Of a DNA stretch of 37,075 nucleotides, positions 34,962-37,075 are shown in pieces. How positions within the stretch are numbered: the stretch's first letter is position 1; each line of letters starts with the position of its first letter. Origin of the DNA: Alphaproteobacteria bacterium HGW-Alphaproteobacteria-3 (GTDB lineage: Bacteria > Pseudomonadota > Alphaproteobacteria > Parvibaculales > Parvibaculaceae); assembly GCA_002842875.1 (NCBI GenBank), contig PHEF01000029.1, positions 1 to 37,075 on the forward strand. Reading direction: 5' to 3'. The notes under the pieces were generated by a model. It searched no databases. It was not told the DNA's origin and saw nothing but the letters and a program-made list of their open reading frames with translations. A program made the position numbers and the translations under genes.

Positions 34962-34980
34962 AGAAAGGTAACGCCATCCC

Positions 34981-35889
34981 TTACGCCGTCTGCTTTTCGC
35001 CCCTGATCTGCGCCGAGACTTCGGCCAGCAGTTCGGCATTGCCGAACTGGGCGGCACCTGCATCCATCTTCCCGAGCGCAAATTCCGGCGGCACGACTTC
35101 GGGTCCCTGACCGGCGGGCAGGGGCGGCGTGTAGTAGCCGAGCGCATAGCTTCCCATCGAATAGCCGATCAACGCCTGCAATTCGGGCGAGAGCGTCTTC
35201 GCGATTTCGGGCGGGCAGGAGAGATACTGGTTCTCTTCCTGGCGGAGCCAGCCGAGCGTGTAGGTGATGTTGATGCCGATGCGGTCGCCATTGGACACGT
35301 TCTCGCCACCGCCATGGAAGACACCGCCGGAATAAACGAGGACGGAGCCCGCGCTCATTTCGGCATAGCCGATCTGATCGTCCGTCGGCTGATAATCGTC
35401 CTGCCAGTCGAGGCTGCCGGGGCAGACCTGCGTCGCGCCGTTCTCCTTCGTGAAATCGGTGATCGCCCAGATCGTGTTGAACTGCGGCTCAACCCCTTTG
35501 AGATAGGTGCCCCAGGCCCAGCGATCGCGATGGATCTGCTGTTTCGGCTGTCCCGGGCGGATGCGGATGACCTGCGTCAGGTGAAGCTGGATGCGTTCGC
35601 AGAAGGGTTTGAGGAAAGTGTTGGCGGCATCGACAATGGTGTTGTTGGCGACCATTTCGCGGCAGGCTGGCGAGCGCGCAACCAGCGCACCGGTGCGCGT
35701 TGTCTTGTGGCCGGTGAAATCGTCGCGGCCGGGCTCCGTCGCGTCGATATAGGGCATGGTCTCGGCAAGCACCTGCGCGAGCTCGTCCTTGGTCAGCACG
35801 TCCTTCAGGATCAGGGCACCGTCGCGCTTCAGCACTGCCAGGATTTCGTCTGTGCTTGCCGTTGCGGGCAGCGTTTCGAGTTTCGGCAC
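34981..35889 (-). CDS. Phytanoyl-CoA dioxygenase (PhyH) family oxygenase
   Basis: A 302-residue Fe(II)/2-oxoglutarate oxygenase. The metal triad reads His120-x-Asp122 (QIHRDRW) and His192 (VFHGGGENVS), with Arg203 in GDRIGIN as the likely 2-oxoglutarate anchor. The PhyH family hydroxylates acyl-CoAs or other small molecules; the substrate here is unknown. The start is a GTG at 35889, supported by the conserved N-terminus. Its ribosome-binding site is apparently the poly-G tract (AAAGGGGGGG) that also lies in the tetR coding sequence. It is the downstream gene of a tetR-phyH unit and overlaps the tetR frame as read. Confidence 0.85.
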   Translation of the reverse strand: MPKLETLPATASTDEILAVLKRDGALILKDVLTKDELAQVLAETMPYIDATEPGRDDFTGHKTTRTGALVARSPACREMVANNTIVDAANTFLKPFCERIQLHLTQVIRIRPGQPKQQIHRDRWAWGTYLKGVEPQFNTIWAITDFTKENGATQVCPGSLDWQDDYQPTDDQIGYAEMSAGSVLVYSGGVFHGGGENVSNGDRIGINITYTLGWLRQEENQYLSCPPEIAKTLSPELQALIGYSMGSYALGYYTPPLPAGQGPEVVPPEFALGKMDAGAAQFGNAELLAEVSAQIRGEKQTA

Positions 35890-36505
35890 GGTCTATCCCC
35901 CCCTTTCCGGTGCGGCGCTTTTCGGGCTTCGGAAGCAGCGGGCGCAGCATGGCTTCGAGCTGGGCTTTCTGGCGTTCGGCCGGCCACTCCTCGCGCTCGA
36001 GCGTGGCGCGAATGCAGAAGCCGTCGATGACGGAAATGATGGCGTCGGCGGTGGTGCCAGGGACGATGCGGGCGGCGAGTTTTCCTTCCGCCTGCTGGCG
36101 GCGGATAATCGCTGCGAGCCCGTCGCGGAATTCGTCGTAATAGGCCTTGTTGATGCGGGCGAGTGCGGGGTCGCCCACGGCGCGGCCGAAGAAGCTCATC
36201 CAGACGCGCCAGTCGCGCAGGGAGTCCTCGTCGATGGGCAGGATGAGTTCCGCGAGCGTCACGATGTCGTCCGGCTTCTCCGGATACCGCAGCATGAAGA
36301 GAATGTTCTGTGCGACATGGTCGAGCGCGGCGAGCAGCACCGCGTCCTTGTCCGCGAAATAATGGGTGATCGTGCCCGTCGTCGCATTCGCCGCGCGGGC
36401 GACGTCGACAAGCCTGGTGTTGTCGATGCCCAGATCGCCGATCACCGAAATGGCGGCTCGGGCAATGTCTCGACGGCGCTCATCATGGTCGATCTTTTTT
36501 GGCAT
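35489..36505 (-). CDS. TetR-family transcriptional regulator, frame running on past its natural end
   Basis: The first 203 residues form a normal TetR regulator. The helix-turn-helix is at about 27-50 (RAANATTGTITHYFADKDAV), followed by an alpha-helical ligand domain ending in MLRPLLPKPEKRR. As read, the frame then continues 135 residues out of phase through phyH to 35489, a tail with shadow-like composition. At 35897-35903 lies a G7 tract (minus strand). With six G the frame would meet TAG at 35893-35895 and end four bases before the phyH GTG. The true gene therefore probably spans about 35893-36505. It likely represses itself and phyH. Confidence 0.75.
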   Translation of the reverse strand: MPKKIDHDERRRDIARAAISVIGDLGIDNTRLVDVARAANATTGTITHYFADKDAVLLAALDHVAQNILFMLRYPEKPDDIVTLAELILPIDEDSLRDWRVWMSFFGRAVGDPALARINKAYYDEFRDGLAAIIRRQQAEGKLAARIVPGTTADAIISVIDGFCIRATLEREEWPAERQKAQLEAMLRPLLPKPEKRRTGKGGIDRAETRNAARNGKHRRNPGSAEARRCPDPEGRADQGRARAGACRDHALYRRDGARPRRFHRPQDNAHRCAGCALASLPRNGRQQHHCRCRQHFPQTLLRTHPASPDAGHPHPPGTAETADPSRSLGLGHLSQRG

Positions 36506-36512
36506 AATGGTG

Positions 36513-36540
36513 ATTATATAAAAATCGCCTCAGGATGCAA
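36513..36540 (-). promoter_or_regulatory. Promoter and possible operator of tetR
   Basis: On the minus strand TTGCAT (36535-36540), 16 bases, then the perfect -10 TATAAT (36513-36518). The -10 ends only seven bases before the ATG at 36505, so the mRNA would be leaderless or nearly so. ATAAT (36504-36508) and ATTAT (36513-36517) form an inverted repeat across the start site, a plausible autoregulatory operator. Confidence 0.55.
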
Positions 36541-36594
36541 GGGGCGGGATGCGGCAAGGTGGAGAAGGCTTTTGCGCGGCGAAGGGAAACGCGC

Positions 36595-36633
36595 GCCGCG
36601 AAAGCATTCCGCTTGAACGGAAGCTTTCACGGC
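36595..36633 (-). terminator. Long hairpin between the P450 and tetR genes
   Basis: Arms GCCG-c-GAAAGC-a-TTCCG and CGGAA-GCTTTC-a-CGGC form about 15 base pairs with one mismatch and one bulge around the loop CTTGAA. On the minus strand it begins 31 bases after the P450 stop. Only a short T-stretch follows, so it may be a weak terminator or a 3' stabilising structure. Confidence 0.5.
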
Positions 36634-36663
36634 GGCAGACAATCGGCAGGAACCCGGGACCGC

Positions 36664-37075
36664 TCAGTTGCGGCGGGGGATGACGACCTTCATCGACTCG
36701 TAGCCCTTCACGAAGCTGGAGAAGGTACGCTTGGGTTCTTCCACCACGACGATTTCGGGGAAGCGCTTGAGAATTTCCTCCCAGATGATGGTCAGTTGCA
36801 GCTCGGCAACGCGATTGCCGACGCAGCGATGGATGCCGAAACCGAACGACATGTGATGGCGCGGCCGCTCGCGGTCGATGATGTAGTCATTTGGCCGTTC
36901 GATGACTTCTTCGTCGCGATTTCCCGATACGTACCACATGGCGACGCGGTCGCCGGCTTTGATGGTCTTGCCGCCGATCTCGACGTCGCGCGTCGCCAGA
37001 CGCGCCATATGCGCCAGCGGCGTCTGCCAGCGGATCGTCTCGGAAACCATCGACACGATCAGGTCGGGATTGGCC
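36664..37075 (-). CDS. Cytochrome P450, C-terminal part, CYP153-like (truncated by the window edge)
   Basis: About 137 residues of the C-terminal end are in view; the frame is open to the last base, so the rest lies to the right. The helix-K E-x-x-R motif is in VSETIRW. The heme-binding loop FGFGIHRCVGNRVAE supplies the axial cysteine. The stretches QTPLAHM, AGDRVAMWYVSGNRDEEVI and SSFVKGYESMKVVIP read very like CYP153 alkane and fatty-acid omega-hydroxylases. It would insert oxygen at a terminal carbon with ferredoxin and ferredoxin reductase partners not seen here. The subfamily call is from motif memory, so treat it as likely rather than proved. Confidence 0.85.
   Translation of the reverse strand, partial: ANPDLIVSMVSETIRWQTPLAHMARLATRDVEIGGKTIKAGDRVAMWYVSGNRDEEVIERPNDYIIDRERPRHHMSFGFGIHRCVGNRVAELQLTIIWEEILKRFPEIVVVEEPKRTFSSFVKGYESMKVVIPRRN

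Larger units (their letters stand above)
34559..34980. other. 422-base stretch without an assignable gene, bounded by REP-like repeats
   Basis: Open frames cross this stretch on both strands, but none gives a recognised protein. The best candidate is a minus-strand frame at 34680-34871 (63 residues, opening MKQMGLAEAF), which has GGGAGG five bases before its ATG; its product looks low-complexity and is not convincing. A perfect 8-bp stem (TCCCTGTT/AACAGGGA, 34879-34899) lies just upstream of that frame. Two inverted related repeats bound the region at 34589-34621 and 34929-34961. A decayed gene or a small mobile unit would both fit. Confidence 0.4.

Noticed and set aside
35489..35892. A genuine C-terminal extension of the TetR protein
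   Set aside because: The tail is out of phase with phyH and reads as an Arg/His/Pro-rich shadow; the TAG one base out of frame next to the G7 tract explains it better.
1..37075. CRISPR array, prophage or intact insertion sequence
   Set aside because: No regularly spaced repeats, no cas, phage structural, integrase or full-length transposase genes are visible on either strand.

Overview
The window looks like the chromosome of a high-GC alphaproteobacterium of the Hyphomicrobiales (Rhizobiales) type. Pointers are an aapJQMP general amino-acid transporter, a PopZ (DUF2497) polar organiser in the order pcm-tolC-popZ-valS, and abundant G/C at third codon positions. A CYP153-like P450, a phytanoyl-CoA dioxygenase relative and a zinc alcohol dehydrogenase at the right end would fit a hydrocarbon- or lipid-degrading genus such as Parvibaculum. 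That genus guess is inference only. No phage, plasmid, CRISPR array or intact insertion sequence was seen.

Layout. 1-7300: FAD-linked sugar/alditol oxidase, a stand-alone biotinyl carrier, metC, and the divergent aapJQMP operon. 7307-11685 (all minus): cfa, a Nudix hydrolase, cysteine synthase, 3-mercaptopyruvate sulfurtransferase and a GNAT acetyltransferase. 11876-14272: recQ, tRNA-Asn and a small membrane protein. 14276-25931: a compact surface-polysaccharide locus with a NodB-type deacetylase, two CelD/FemAB-like acyltransferases, a Wzx-like flippase, a JmjC/cupin-like putative oxygenase, a Wzc/GumC-type tyrosine autokinase, a short Wza/GumB lipoprotein, one GT4 glycosyltransferase and a Wzy/ligase-like protein. 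25984-26057: tRNA-Cys. 26294-32298: pcm, a TolC-family protein, popZ and valS. 32526-37075: zinc alcohol dehydrogenase, a Sel1-repeat protein, a repeat-bounded stretch with no assignable gene, a PhyH-family oxygenase, a TetR regulator and the C-terminal part of a CYP153-like P450 cut by the window edge.

How the genes fit together. The polysaccharide genes form three transcription units: one minus gene at the left, then a tightly coupled plus unit (GNAT, wzx, GNAT, JmjC), a convergent kinase, and the divergent wza-GT-wzy unit. Export, polymerisation and decoration functions are present. The initiating sugar-phosphate transferase and most glycosyltransferases are not, so they must lie elsewhere or be few.

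Most notable anomalies. (1) valS as read is broken: a deletion plus frameshift near 31012-31020 removes the conserved segment that contains the DEDVLDTWFS-type motif. (2) The broken valS sits between two palindromic repeat elements that share a perfect 38-bp inverted repeat. (3) A G7 tract at the tetR/phyH junction, one base longer than needed, removes the natural TetR stop and doubles as the phyH ribosome-binding site. (4) The JmjC-like gene is translationally coupled to a FemAB-like acyltransferase in the polysaccharide locus.
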